Positions 15,220 to 26,129 of a stretch of 62,000 bases of DNA are shown in pieces (position 1 is the first letter of the stretch; each line of letters starts with the position of its first letter). The translations under genes and the position numbers were made by a program. Under the pieces are notes generated by a model. It saw only the letters and a program-made list of their open reading frames with translations, did no database searches and had not been told where the DNA came from. The DNA lies in contig NC_087081.1 of NCBI RefSeq assembly GCF_026151205.1, positions 1,477,886 to 1,539,885 on the forward strand, given 5' to 3'. Source of the DNA: Bolinopsis microptera. Lineage: Eukaryota > Ctenophora > Tentaculata > Lobata > Bolinopsidae.

Positions 15220-15239
15220 CCCCCCCCCCCCCCCCCCCC
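15220..15239. repeat. Poly(C) run of 20
   Basis: Twenty consecutive cytosines in otherwise AT-rich DNA. The length may be unreliable in the assembly; on the opposite strand it is a G-run able to form quadruplex structures. Confidence 0.95.
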
Positions 15240-15584
15240 ATTGCATGATGCATGTAGGGTTGATTGTTGACGGATGTTACTCGTCTAAATTTCTTCGAAG
15301 TAGCGCGCGCCGGGCCAAATCATTAACAATGGTCAAGGTTGATTGACGATGTCGACCCATCAATAAAATCGTTGTTTTGCAACGCACAGCAACAATCGTC
15401 GATGCGAAGCAAGAATGCTAGTTTATGCGGCGCGTCGAAGCGGCGAAGTCCTTCGATCCAGATGTAAGGTCAAAATGAGCTTCTCTGGCACAGGAGGCTG
15501 AAATTAGGTTTTCGATCAAACGTTGCCATTTAATTACATGCACCATGCGAAACGCTGCCATTTAATTCATTTGAACATTGTACT

Positions 15585-16430
15585 TAACGGGTGATACTCG
15601 TAAAATATTTGTTGCATACAGCTAGGACTGTCGACGAGTCCAACTCGGCGCGCGTCCTGGTAGGTTGTAAACTTACAAGCGAGGCCCATTGGACGGGCCA
15701 TTGGTGCATCTCGCGTCGCCAATATTAGGGGGTGCACGATAAAAATAAACTTGCTCGGATTTAAAAAATTTTGGACCACTGTTTTCTAGAGCCTGTGAGA
15801 ATTTTCACAATACCAAATTTGTCATACCTTTTTGAAAAGATCAGTGAGTTTCGCCTAGGTGCCATATTTAATGGTGCGCGGCTTTTGGAGCAAAAGTAGG
15901 CTCATTGAGACGAAACTTTTAGTACTAATATTTTAAGATTTAAAGGAATTTATTTTCCAAAAGTTTTTAATCTGAACACAAGGGTCCCCCCTTGTGTAAA
16001 ATTTTGAACAAATTTTCGTGCTTTAAATATTATAATTTTGATACCAAAAGTTGTGTCTAATTAATAAAATGAATAAGTTCATTACGATCCTGTAAGAATT
16101 ATTTCAAAATATTCAATATTTTAGGAGTTATAGGCATTTTAAGCAATAAATTAACCATTTTTCGTCCTTTGTACACTTTTGCAATGCACAGGAGACCCAC
16201 ATACATTTTAATGTTATCGTGCTACACTGCGAATTTTCATTATTAACAGTTAAAGGCAACTTTTGGTACCAAATTTATTAAAATCAGAGACAAAAAATCT
16301 GTGCCAACTCATGGCGCTTATTACATACACTACAAAGTAAAGCTTAGTATTAACGGTTGATACTAATTGTAAAATATTTGTCCCAATTTAAGCTTGACTG
16401 GCCGTCGACGAGTTCATCTTGGCGCGCGCG
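15585..16430. repeat. Two diverged copies of an approximately 65-bp GC-rich repeat
   Basis: Blocks at about 15590-15655 and 16355-16425 share GTAAAATATTTGT, GTCGACGAGT and GGCGCGCG in the same order. The surrounding 15240-17000 has no supported gene; it may be an unclassified non-autonomous element. Confidence 0.5.
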
Positions 16431-17324
16431 TTTCGGTCATTGTTGATTGTGCATTGACAAATTACTTGTATCACGTTGTGACCTGGCCCATTTCCGTTTC
16501 ACTAAGTTTTTACAATACAGGGGAGCCGCGCACTCGTGCGCGGCGGGTCATACAACCAACAACGTATGACAACAAATTACCAACCTTTAAATAATAGCAC
16601 GCGCTGCGGGTCAGTCCATTAATAATGGATAGCATTGTGCATGTTGCGCATTCGATTGGGGACCAGCTTTTGGTACACTGGTCAATGTATACTATAATAT
16701 TAAAGTATTACAATTACATAAAATTAGATAAATATAAATTCCCTTTGCTTAGGACGTACCAAAATATCCAAAAATGAAACGATGCACCTTAGCACACAAC
16801 ACAATACATAAACAACTGGCAGTGTATCCTCAGAAAAGAGCCCTATAGATAAACCTGGCCTGGGTGAGACCTGCATTGCGATTGCTATTCAGCGATGTGT
16901 GCTCTACAAGTCATCACATACCTGAGTTACAATCACGGTTGCAGTTTATAATTTTTAATTTTCTTTAAATTGATTTGCATGGCAAAAGGTTCACATCAAT
17001 AAAATTAATTAATATGCTTACAAATAAAGTCTATTTGATATTTTAAACAAAATCAACCATGACCAAATTATTGTCAAAATGTTTTTTGAAAACTGCAAAA
17101 TAGATTTTGGCATGTTCAAGAATTGCCTGAATAAGTTTTTCTCCGCGATTTTGTCCTGACGGAGTGTTTCTATTGCTTCAGCAATATCTTTGTCTCTAGT
17201 CATCTGTGCCTCTCGGAGCAGATTCTCCCCTAACACAATAAAACACTGAAGGGTCTTCTGATTAGATGGAGCATCACTCCCCATTATTCTGCTCAAGTAA
17301 TCTGCTTCCAGGTTACCCTTCAGC

Positions 17325-17325
17325 T

Positions 17326-17359
<34 letters not shown>
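17325..17359. repeat. (AGTA)n microsatellite
   Basis: About nine copies of a tetranucleotide within the retroelement debris. Confidence 0.9.
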
Positions 17360-17724
17360 GATTATGACATAACATCATCACAAGTGTCTACAAAATATCA
17401 TTGCACTAAATAAAAAAATAATTTAAATAAATATATTTTTCCATCAACATTAATAATTTATCAAATTCAATTTTATTAATTAATAAAATCTAATACATTA
17501 TCTATAAATAATTCATTAATACTTCCCAGTGGAATAAAGATTTAGTAATTAAGATTCAGTAATTAAGATTCTCTAACTCTAATATCCAACGGCTGATTTT
17601 CCCTCTGGGATCTTTCTGAATGAATATATGAATGTTGCTCAGTGGCTCATGATCCGAATAAAACGTGATCCTTTCATATATAATAGCAAAAAGCTTTACA
17701 CTTTTTGCTGGCACTTAAAGTGAT

Positions 17725-18440
17725 GCCATAAAGTTCTAACTCCGTAGCAAACCAGTTCTTGTATTCTTTGTATTGGAGAAACAAAGATTTCAATGCTCTA
17801 ATCTACAATTTGACGATTAAGTTCTACCCTGGTGTCAGCAACAAAATGATTACCTTGAAATGAAAATATACGGTCCGTACATAATTCTTGTATTACATGA
17901 ACTATGACATGAATAGAAACAATGTTTTGTATACAAGAATATTTAAAAATTAAATTGGATAGTGCATTTGTAAATGATATTGACTTGCTATTAAGTTTGT
18001 AAGTTGATAGGTCAGCTAGTCGGCAAGAATGACGGGTTGATGGAATTTTCGTCCCCACATATCGGTAGATTTTGAACCATTAGAAGGACTGAAAACTAAA
18101 TTTTGATGGAGCTTGAGGCATGAATTGCTAAGCCAGAAGCTTTGGCTTTTTCTTGAAGTGGGAGCAGAATTCCTTATCTTAGCAATGTTTTTGGTTCCTG
18201 GTTCAGGTATTTCCATCTATCTGAATCTAAGAATTGGATTTTGATTCCAAACTCACATTGTCCTTCTCGTGACATGATTTGCTCTCCAGCACTTGCAGCA
18301 AGGATGTCAAGGGTATTGATATGTTCTGACATGGTGTGGAGCACAAATCAGGTTGTACTACGATCTAGCACCTTTCTTGCACTCTCACAACTTGCCCCTA
18401 CCCTGCAACTTCCTTGCCCCGCTAGCTGCCAGTCCTTGAC
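17725..18440 (-). pseudogene. Second, deletion-riddled copy of the gypsy RT/RNase H segment
   Basis: 17731-17775 and 18100-18340 correspond to 18577-18620 and 18830-19110 in the same order. The upstream copy differs by roughly twenty changes, nearly all one-base deletions in short runs (for example GCCAGG to GCAG, CCTG to CTG). The reading frame is lost. Confidence 0.8.
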
Positions 18441-18758
18441 AACTTCCAATAGCAAAGATCAACTAGTCATTTACAAATTGAGCACTATACAATTTTGATT
18501 GTTTTAAATATTTGACTTTGTAAAATGAGCTAAAACATTGATTTATTAGTTTCATTGATTTATTAGTTTCATTGATAAAGTTCTAACTCCGTAGCAAACC
18601 AGTTCTTAGTATTCTTTTGGTTGAGGGTTTCGGAGTGATAACCAATGGGTTTGAATGAACTATCCCTATCATACTGCTCTAGCACACTCCTCACTGCAAT
18701 CTTAGAAGCGTCTGTTCTTATTTAAATAAATCACAAATGGCAGACCAATCTGGTATGA

Positions 18759-19200
18759 TCAGCGAAAGAGCAGCATGATTACGCGATTCAACAGGAAACA
18801 TATCACAGAATAACCGTAACCAATAAATCTGCAATTGTAATTGGCTAAGCCCAGGAAGCTTTGTAGCTCTTTTCTTGAAGTGGGAGCCAGGAATTCCTTA
18901 ATCTTAGCAATGTTTTTGGTTCCTGGTGTCAGGGTTTTCCCATCTATCCTGAATCCTAAGAATTGGATTTCTTGATATGCAAACTCACACTTGTCCTTTC
19001 TCAGTGACATGATGTTGCTCTCCAGCACTTGCAGCAGGATGTCAAGGGTATTGATATGTTCTGACATGGATGTGGAGCACACAATCAGGTTGTCAACATA
19101 CGCATCTAGGCACCCTTTTCCTTGCACTCCTCTACAATCTTGTCCATACACCTCTGAAACGTTCCCTGTGCATTCTTCAAACTGTCTAGGATGCCAGTTC
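18759..19200 (-). pseudogene. Ty3/gypsy reverse transcriptase fragment
   Basis: The open frame holds the catalytic box as YVDN rather than YVDD, then KDKCEF, FLGFRIDGK and the FLAPTSRKELQSFLGL block that links RT to RNase H in Ty3/gypsy elements. The last Asp of the catalytic pair is Asn, and the N-terminus continues only after a frame break near 19150. It is dead. Confidence 0.85.
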
Positions 19201-19519
19201 TTGCCTAATTCAATATGTCCTTCAACTTTGCTGTCATATAGTCATCTTTTGTCATGGTTGTTCCACTTTGGAGGGAACTTCTTATTGAACCTAGAAATTC
19301 TATTCAATGAAACAATAAGTTTTATTTTACATTCCTTTCATAAATAAAATAAGAGCTTAAACCACGAATTAGTTAAAACTAGAAGTAAACCTGAGGAAAT
19401 ATTCTTTAGTGGTTGTATATAATTATTTAAAAAAAACTTTATTTGTTAGTATTTTTATTATGGAAAGTGGTTGAATTTAGTGAGACAAGGTCAGTTTCTC
19501 TATTGTCTCAGAAAAATTT

Positions 19520-20359
19520 CTACTTTACAGTAGGCAATGCTGAGTGGCAGGTATGACGGACCAAAACGCTTGGGGCTAACAATGGCCCATTGTAGGGGCA
19601 ACCCTCCTCATCATGTCCTTTTCCACCACAACAGCTACAGACTCTTTGGTCACATAAGATGACCTGTCTGCTTACAGATATCACATATTGGTCTGTCTTT
19701 TTTTTCAAACTTGCCATCTGAATGGACAGAATACATTTCAGTATCCTCCTCATCTGTCATTTGACTCACTTATAACCTTGAACGAAGCTCATCCACATCC
19801 TTCAGTAACTCCCGAGCCCATTGAGGTACTTGCTGTTCTTGCTCTGCCTGGAACGCAAATGTTTCACTAGCCAAAGCCTCTGAACTTGTTGAATTCTTTT
19901 GAAGCTTTTCCATACAGTCCTTGAAAAAACTGGCTTCATCTAGTTCGCTTTTGATTTTATCTTTCTTACACTCAAATAGCTTCTTCCCTTCGGGTACGTT
20001 TGTCAGAAACCGCATGATGAAGACATCAGACGGGATATTAGCGCGTCTGGCTACCTCCAGTTGGAAGAAATAAGACCGTATCCCATCATCGAAGTATTAA
20101 ATGGAAGCAAGTTGAAAAATGTCATGCTTTCGGCGAACTGACATGGTGGGCCATCTATGAGATCTTCAAGGAACTTAAAAACTGTCGTCAAATCTGCCTC
20201 TTCTGATGCGGTGAATGCAAGTTGCTTCTCCCACTCAGTCCGGTGAATATAAACTGGTAAACATGCAAGCTGCTGTTGAGGTTTAAGGGTTGCTGTAGCT
20301 GCTAAGAAAACCTTCTTAAACTGTGCAATTTTCTTGCCTTTCCAGATGAGGAATTTCAA
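19520..20359 (-). pseudogene. Gag-like fragments with CCHC zinc knuckle
   Basis: Three consecutive minus-strand frames (20359-20051, 20015-19770, 19753-19520). The last includes CSCCGGKGHDEEGC, an exact C-x2-C-x4-H-x4-C knuckle as in retroelement nucleocapsids. The position upstream of RT fits gag. Frame breaks separate the pieces. Confidence 0.65.
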
Positions 20360-20380
20360 TTGCCGTTATTATTCTTTGAG

Positions 20381-21840
20381 GATATAATGTAGGCCTGTAG
20401 TCTGGGGCAATGATAAACAACTGAGTATAATGAAAGTGCATTCGAAGTATTAACTCAGGAACATGTAGATAACAATATATCCTGAGAGATAACAAAGTTA
20501 AGGTAAAAGTATATAAGCCAAAGGTCCTATAATATAAACCAAAGGCGTAATATATAGAACTGGAAATATATAGCCTGACACTCTTTTGATGCTCTATCCT
20601 TCATTTCCTTGACTAAGTCTCTTTGGTTTTGACGTTTTTCTAGACATCGATCTGGACAGACAAAAACAGTTTAAAACTTTTCTGTCATCCAAAGATTCTT
20701 GGCGGTAGCATAAGCTGGTCAACAACAATAATTAAGCTTGATATTTCACTTTGACCAGCTGGGCAGTAACTGTATTGTCCCAACAATTGGGACAATTTTC
20801 AGTTTCTGTCCAATGTTTTGAAATATTTCTTAAATACTTTTGAAATGCTGCCCCCATTATATTTTTCTAATATCCTGATTTTAGAGAATACGCTGGCTTC
20901 TGAATTCCTGTTCTGCTGTAAAATGATCTCATTACGTATCTCAGTAGAACTGAAACAAGTCATAAAACAAATTGACTAGCTCAGGCTTGTTCAACTTAAT
21001 TTCTATCTTATCAATATCACTAATGATTGCATAAGGTTTCTTCAACTGCATTAAGGCATATTTGCTCCAGTTAATTCCATTAAGTAATTCTCTTTCCGTT
21101 ACAAGGTGAGGCTGTGGCGGTAAATCAAGCTGTGTAGAATACTAAGTGATAACATAGGTATTAGATTAGGTACAATTTAGCAACACATTTAACATTTTAA
21201 TTACTGTGAAAAAGTGTAATTGCAATGTCAAAGCTTTTTGACTTTTGTTACTGAATGAGTCCTTTTTTAAATTGCCTGAACAAGGTTCTCTTATAACTGT
21301 TGTTTTTTTGCACTTAGAGCCCTCGACCTCAACACCTAAGTAAGGCGGTATTTATTAACTGAAACTTTCAAAATCCCTATATATTGCGTATAAAATATTT
21401 TGTTGACAAAGGAACTCATTACCTTATTTTAACTAATATATTCCGTTTTAATCTAATAATATGATATTGGTATAATGTTTAGAAAGTTAGAATGTTACAA
21501 TAATATTATGTAGTATACGTGCGTTAAATATTAGGAAGCTACACATCAGGCCCTAGTAGGGGGCCTTCATACATCTGCCCCCAGAGGACAACGCCTTGTA
21601 GACGGCTCCACCCAAATAGTGATTGCCAATGCTCTAATATTTGAAAGTATTTCACTCAGACAACTTCCTATATAAAACAAGGACTCCCAGCATTCTTCCA
21701 GCTACAACAGTCTGCACACAGTTCATTGTGTCATTACTGATTACGATGCAACAACTTTTTCAATTCACAAACATCCCTTTTCTAAAATTAAGTTCAACCA
21801 AAAACCGAGAAAAAATATCTTTGTAATACTATATAGTAGA
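20381..21840. other. Non-coding stretch
   Basis: No supported gene. A 61-codon frame at 21641-21826 has no recognisable feature. The segment at 20380-21150 may belong to the gypsy debris. Confidence 0.3.
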
Positions 21841-21844
21841 GGAC

Positions 21845-22388
21845 CGCAGTAGGAATTTGGTCGTGTTCGGTTTAATGGAGACAGATGATGAGAAACTATC
21901 CGATAAAGTAGACGAACTGTTTGAACAAATCGAAGTAAAACCACGCTATGAAGCTGTCAGGATTGGAAGGAGATTAGCCGACAAGACCAGACCTGTCAAA
22001 ATATCGGTCTCAAATACCAACAGTGTCCACGATATATTATTGAAATCGAAAAAACTGAAACTGAGTCAGCACCACAAAACAGTTTTCATTTCTCCGGATC
22101 GGTCATCTGAGGAGCAAACCAAACACCATCTGCTGGTATTGGAAATGAAACAGAAGGCAAAGGAAGATTTGAATAGACGCTATTATATCAGAAGTGGTAT
22201 TATTTGTTGTGAGGACAAGATCCTAGACTAATTTAAATTATTTACGACATTGTCATATTCATTTTCACGCTTGTCTTTTTCACTCACCCTTTAGAGCCGC
22301 TCTGACATGGTTAGTAGCTGGCACTTGTGCCGGCAGCTAACCATATGGGCGGGATATAAGCACATTATTTCATTTCATTTCATTTCAT
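21845..22388 (+). mobile_element. ORF1-only LINE fragment with ATTTC tail
   Basis: The open frame at 21857-22231 encodes VVFGLMETDDEKL, then AVRIGRR, TRPVKISVSN and KTVFISPDRSSEE, the C-terminal half of an ORF1 protein homologous to the minus-strand one at 25118-25981. The ORF is followed directly by a 3' UTR with a stem-loop and ATTTC pentamers; there is no ORF2. Confidence 0.75.
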
Positions 22389-22583
22389 AGTACAGCGAGA
22401 GTTGTGAAATTTATAATTACTTAAATTTTGTTTGCTACTGTAACATTATAGACACGCACGTAGCATATTATGTAGTTGTAGTATTTAAGTTTCCAGCTGT
22501 TCTTGCATAATGTAGTAGATAGTTTTATGTTTTATACTTACTTTTAAGTACCATATTTTATACAATAACTATTTATAGGTATA

Positions 22584-22732
22584 ATGATACGACATCAAGT
22601 TTCATTCATTTTGATTTGCTTGCTTTTCCACCTGTCATCATGTCAAGAAGATGTAGCAATTGGAGAGGGATTAGTGACGATAGAGGCATCATGTGACATG
22701 ACCATCAGCTCATGTACTTCACCTCCCTGCCG
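22584..22732 (+). pseudogene. Remnant of a secreted Cys-rich gene (first exon)
   Basis: MIRHQVSFILICLLFHLSSC is a clear signal peptide. Then comes a segment with CDMTISSC, the same C-x6-C opening as the GDNF-like repeats of the upstream gene (CSTLINSC), followed by SPPC. A donor-like CCG|GTTTGT lies at 22732. No downstream exon was recognised; a 33-bp-arm palindrome begins at 22755. It may be a truncated paralogue or an isolated exon. Confidence 0.4.
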
Positions 22733-22754
22733 GTTTGTGGACACTGTTTACATT

Positions 22755-22823
22755 AAAAAATCAACGTGATTAAAAAGTTTGGTACATATTATGTACCAAA
22801 CTTTTTAATCACGTTGATTTTTT
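22755..22823. repeat. Long palindrome, 33-bp arms
   Basis: The arms at 22755-22787 and 22791-22823 are reverse complements with a 3-nt centre. They start in an A-run and end in a T-run. Confidence 0.92.
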
Positions 22824-23103
22824 TCCTTCAATTAGAGCTGTTATACAACAATGCATACTACGTTTTGAGTTTTGTTTATTTATTATTTGTTTTGACGAAT
22901 TACTTTGAATAACTTAAAAGATTTGACAATTTAAAGGTTTATATGAATTTATACCGGTAGAAAAAAACTAGGCCTGTAATCTGAATGTGATCAGAGCCCT
23001 TATTTTTATCATAAGTTTATGAGTCGTGACACTTAAACATCAAAACAAAATTGAATAAGCAAATAAGTTCAAAGTTAATCACATAAAATTCAAATCTTCA
23101 TTT

Positions 23104-24507
23104 TTAACCAAATGATCTTCGGAGAGCACCATATACGATGTTAGTAGCTCTGGTATTAGGAGTGCCACTCAGACAGACGATCACTGCACCAGGTCTAGTA
23201 CTCATAGCAAGTCTCACTCCGTAGAAGAGTCGTCCAAGGAACATCTCGTTGATCACTCTTACAAGATCGGCATGAGAGGCCCTTTTCTCGAGTAGCTGTC
23301 GTCCTTTGAAAGCTTTATCGATGATACTTAGCAGCATGTCGACAATCTTTGAGAGGTCAAGATTCACGTCAAGTTCAATTGGGCCTTTAACTTGAATTTT
23401 GACGTTAGAAAACATGGGGTTTTCGTTGTTGGGTGCTCTGACGATTACTTCAATTGGCTTTGTTTCTGTTCCTGGGACAACGTTTCCATCTTTGTCCAAG
23501 ATTCTTCCCGATGCTGCTACAGAGAAATGGAATTCTTGTGGCCTCGCTAAGAACATGGGGGATTTTGTGAGGGTTCCTTGCACAAACACCATATCGTTGA
23601 AGATTTCTCCAAAGAAAATCTTCAGAATGCTCCCTACATCAATAGCAAAGGAAGATCCAGGTGGGAGGAAGGTTCTGGAGGCAGTGTTAACCACAAAGTC
23701 AGATACAGAAACACATGTCATATGACCATCCTCAGCTTCAGGAAGAGGTAAACGTCTGATGCCACTGTGGTTGACACCCTTGTTATTGACAGGCCTCACC
23801 TCCATACCCACTCCTGCAACCATGTGTCGGCTCCAGGACCTGAAGTTCCTGACGGGGAACTCCAAGCGGAAGAGGTTGAGAACGTTGATGTTGGTGGGTA
23901 AAGCCTGGAAGACACTGTTAACCATCCCATCTCCGTACTTCTTCACTCCATTGCAAACTCCCTGGGTTACACCAGGCATCAGACCTTGGATAATCATGTT
24001 GGCCAGATAGTTGATGATCCCGCAATGGAGGTCAACTCGTGGCCGTCCAACGTGGAGATTACATCCCATACCTTGACTCCTGAACTTACCTCCGGCTACA
24101 CTGAGTCCAGTGTCCAGCTGAGCGTTGATGCCATCTCCGTAAGTGTCGAACTGTCCTCCCACTCTAATTTTTCCTATAAGTACGTTGATGTAGACAGCAA
24201 TCTGGGCGGTGAGATGTACTCTTCCGTTGGTAAGCTTCACTCCCAATCTGTTCCTCTCCATGATGATGTTCACGTTGGCAGTGTCCAAGGTCCTCACTTG
24301 GAATGACTCCAGATTGGCTGGTCCGAGCCGCATGTTGTTCACCCTGGTGTACCTCTTGATCAGGTCGTTGACTTTTCTGATCATTCCCCTCATCATATTC
24401 TCCACCACTTGGGTCCCTCTTGGGTTCAGTCTCCCGCGGAACGTCTCCGTGTTCACTGCCTCCCCGCTGAGCGCCAACGCTGCTATGAGTAGTACCAGTA
24501 CTTTCAT
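23104..24507 (-). CDS. BPI/LBP/PLUNC-family lipid-binding protein, copy 1 (intronless)
   Basis: A 467-residue single-exon frame. Residues 1-17 are a signal peptide (MKVLVLLIAALALSGEA). The rest has the long alternating amphipathic pattern of BPI-type barrels. C149, C162 and C185 lie where BPI/LBP proteins carry their conserved disulfide (GMGCNLHVGRPRVDLHC then QGVCNGV). The length suits a two-domain BPI/LBP protein. The family binds lipids or lipopolysaccharide extracellularly, often in antimicrobial defence; the ligand here is unknown. A TATAAAT element on the minus strand lies at 24584-24590, about 80 bp upstream of the ATG. The lack of introns suggests retrocopy origin or intron loss. Paralogue at 28071-29474. 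Confidence 0.85.
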   Translation of the reverse strand: MKVLVLLIAALALSGEAVNTETFRGRLNPRGTQVVENMMRGMIRKVNDLIKRYTRVNNMRLGPANLESFQVRTLDTANVNIIMERNRLGVKLTNGRVHLTAQIAVYINVLIGKIRVGGQFDTYGDGINAQLDTGLSVAGGKFRSQGMGCNLHVGRPRVDLHCGIINYLANMIIQGLMPGVTQGVCNGVKKYGDGMVNSVFQALPTNINVLNLFRLEFPVRNFRSWSRHMVAGVGMEVRPVNNKGVNHSGIRRLPLPEAEDGHMTCVSVSDFVVNTASRTFLPPGSSFAIDVGSILKIFFGEIFNDMVFVQGTLTKSPMFLARPQEFHFSVAASGRILDKDGNVVPGTETKPIEVIVRAPNNENPMFSNVKIQVKGPIELDVNLDLSKIVDMLLSIIDKAFKGRQLLEKRASHADLVRVINEMFLGRLFYGVRLAMSTRPGAVIVCLSGTPNTRATNIVYGALRRSFG

Positions 24508-24583
24508 CTTTAGAATGGTCTAAATAAATGTGAGCTGACCAGAGAGATTAAAGATTTGAATTTTAAACTTTGATTTGGGTGTC

Positions 24584-24590
24584 ATTTATA
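24584..24590 (-). promoter_or_regulatory. TATA box of BPI-like copy 1
   Basis: TATAAAT on the minus strand, about 80 bp upstream of the start codon. The surrounding promoter is conserved in the second copy. Confidence 0.6.
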
Positions 24591-24776
24591 CTGGATAGTT
24601 GCAGCTGGTACTTTAAGCAGATGTTCTGTTATTATTCATCGTGGCGTGAAATGTCCCATAAACCCGGCTTCCAATACAAAAGAAGTTTTCGAAAACAATG
24701 AAGGTCAGACTTATCGATAGATTTGACACCTATTTGAAAGTATCCATTGTTTGCGGAAAGTAACAGTTTGATTGAT

Positions 24777-26092
24777 TTTTTTTTTTGGGAACTGGGTTTT
24801 ACTACCCCAGTTAATGTTTACTAAAATAGATATTGAACAGCAATTTAATAAGATAAAAATCGTACCAGCGTACTTTAAAATCTGTATGATTCCTGAAATT
24901 AAAAGTAGCTATGACCATTAAGAGTTAAATATATTGTTTATATTCCCCATCATGGACTAGTGGCTCAACAAAACTGCGTCGGAAATTAAAGCTCAGCTAA
25001 AGCCTGAAGACTGTTCAGTCTTGTTTAGAAAATAACTACAGCTACCAATATGTCCCTCACAAACATGGTCCAAAACATATCAAAACAGCACACGAAACAC
25101 ACACTCAAAAAAAGTTGTCAACCGTTGCTCTCATCGGCACAATAAATTTGCCCGTTCTTTATGTAAAACTTTTTGGTCGGTTCTGCAAGTGCCCGCTTCT
25201 TCATGTCCTGTACCAGATCTTTCCGGAGCTTCCTCTGTTCGACAGACCGATCAGGGCTCAAGAAAACTGTCTTAAACTTCTCACTCTGCCGCAGGTTCCT
25301 GGCATTCCTCAGAATCTGATCAACGATGAGCGAGTTTGAGGTGATAACTTTAACTGGTCGCGTTGAGTCAACCGTTTTCTTTTTTCCTATTCTCTGAGCC
25401 TCTACTTTTGGCTTTATGCCAATAGTTTCCAGAACTTCACTGACTTGAGATTCGAGCTTCTCTTCTTTTTCCTCAGGCAGACCGAAGATAAGAAGGTTCC
25501 TGCTGCGGTCCTCCTCTGCAACAATAGTCTTGACTACAGACGTCAATGCTTCCGGGCTGATTACTGGAGACTGTGCTGGAAAACTTTGAACGACTGAGCT
25601 GTAAGATTGGAACTCCGCTTTCACTGAATCAGCTACTGAACTTGACACAGTTTTCTTCATCGCTTCAAGTTTCTCAGTCTTGCAAGCTGATAGCTCGGCC
25701 TGAACACCGATAACCTGCTCTTGCTTCTCAATTAACTGACCCTGAAGTCTGGTCAACACATTCTTATACGCTTCAACGGTCTCCATAAGATAGTTCGTAT
25801 ACTCAAAAGATCGACCACACACATCGACAATCTCCGGCTTATTCAGTCTGTTGAAGTTCTTAGCATCCGCAATGTCCTTTAACTTTCCGTACGGCTTGCC
25901 AAATTTCTTCAGAGTCTCTTTGCTCCAGGTGAACATCTCATTCCACATGTAATTGATACTTCCAAAGTCCAAATCTGCCATCGTAAAGATCAGCAGAACA
26001 AGCTAGCAGCGCAGTAGCGGTGCAATTATCAAAAGATAAGCAGTGCGATAACGAGAGCTAACAAATTTAAAACGGCAGTGAGAGTGTATTAT
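24777..26092 (-). mobile_element. ORF1-only LINE insertion in duplication unit 1
   Basis: On the minus strand the insert has a 5' leader of about 110 nt, one ORF1 (25981-25118), a 3' UTR of about 330 nt and a terminal A-run (24777-24786). It is absent at the matching place in unit 2, where AACAGTTT joins AAATAAA. There is no trace of ORF2. Confidence 0.75.
25118..25981 (-). CDS. LINE ORF1 protein (intact, 287 aa)
   Basis: The start MADLDFGSINYMW follows the leader of the element. Residues about 75-110 are rich in Glu, Lys, Gln and Leu and could form a coiled coil. The C-terminal half has NLLIFGLPEEKEE, RIGKKK, TRPVKVITSN and KTVFLSPDRS, the fold seen in ORF1 proteins of CR1/L2/L1-type elements (RNA-binding RRM-like, then a C-terminal domain). 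No stop or frameshift is present, unlike most elements here. It presumably binds LINE RNA as a chaperone. No RT is encoded in the same element. Confidence 0.75.
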   Translation of the reverse strand: MADLDFGSINYMWNEMFTWSKETLKKFGKPYGKLKDIADAKNFNRLNKPEIVDVCGRSFEYTNYLMETVEAYKNVLTRLQGQLIEKQEQVIGVQAELSACKTEKLEAMKKTVSSSVADSVKAEFQSYSSVVQSFPAQSPVISPEALTSVVKTIVAEEDRSRNLLIFGLPEEKEEKLESQVSEVLETIGIKPKVEAQRIGKKKTVDSTRPVKVITSNSLIVDQILRNARNLRQSEKFKTVFLSPDRSVEQRKLRKDLVQDMKKRALAEPTKKFYIKNGQIYCADESNG

Positions 26093-26129
26093 TAAATAAA
26101 AAGTTTATATTTTCCAACTTCAGGAGGTT

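Larger units (their letters stand above)
17018..20380 (-). mobile_element. Degraded Ty3/gypsy LTR retrotransposon
   Basis: Minus-strand order is gag-like fragments (20359-20051, 20015-19770), a CCHC zinc knuckle (C-x2-C-x4-H-x4-C, near 19630), reverse transcriptase with LKNAQGTFQRCMDK and YVDNLIVCS (variant of YVDD) and LQSFLGLANYNCRFI (19200-18760), then RNase H traces (NWFATELELYG, FYSDHEPL; 17770-17600). Frames are broken by many indels. No clear LTRs or integrase were recognised. It is non-functional. Confidence 0.8.

Noticed and set aside
23399-24523. Plus-strand open frames across the BPI-like gene (also 28366-29490)
   Set aside because: Shadows of the minus-strand gene, conserved between copies only because the gene is.
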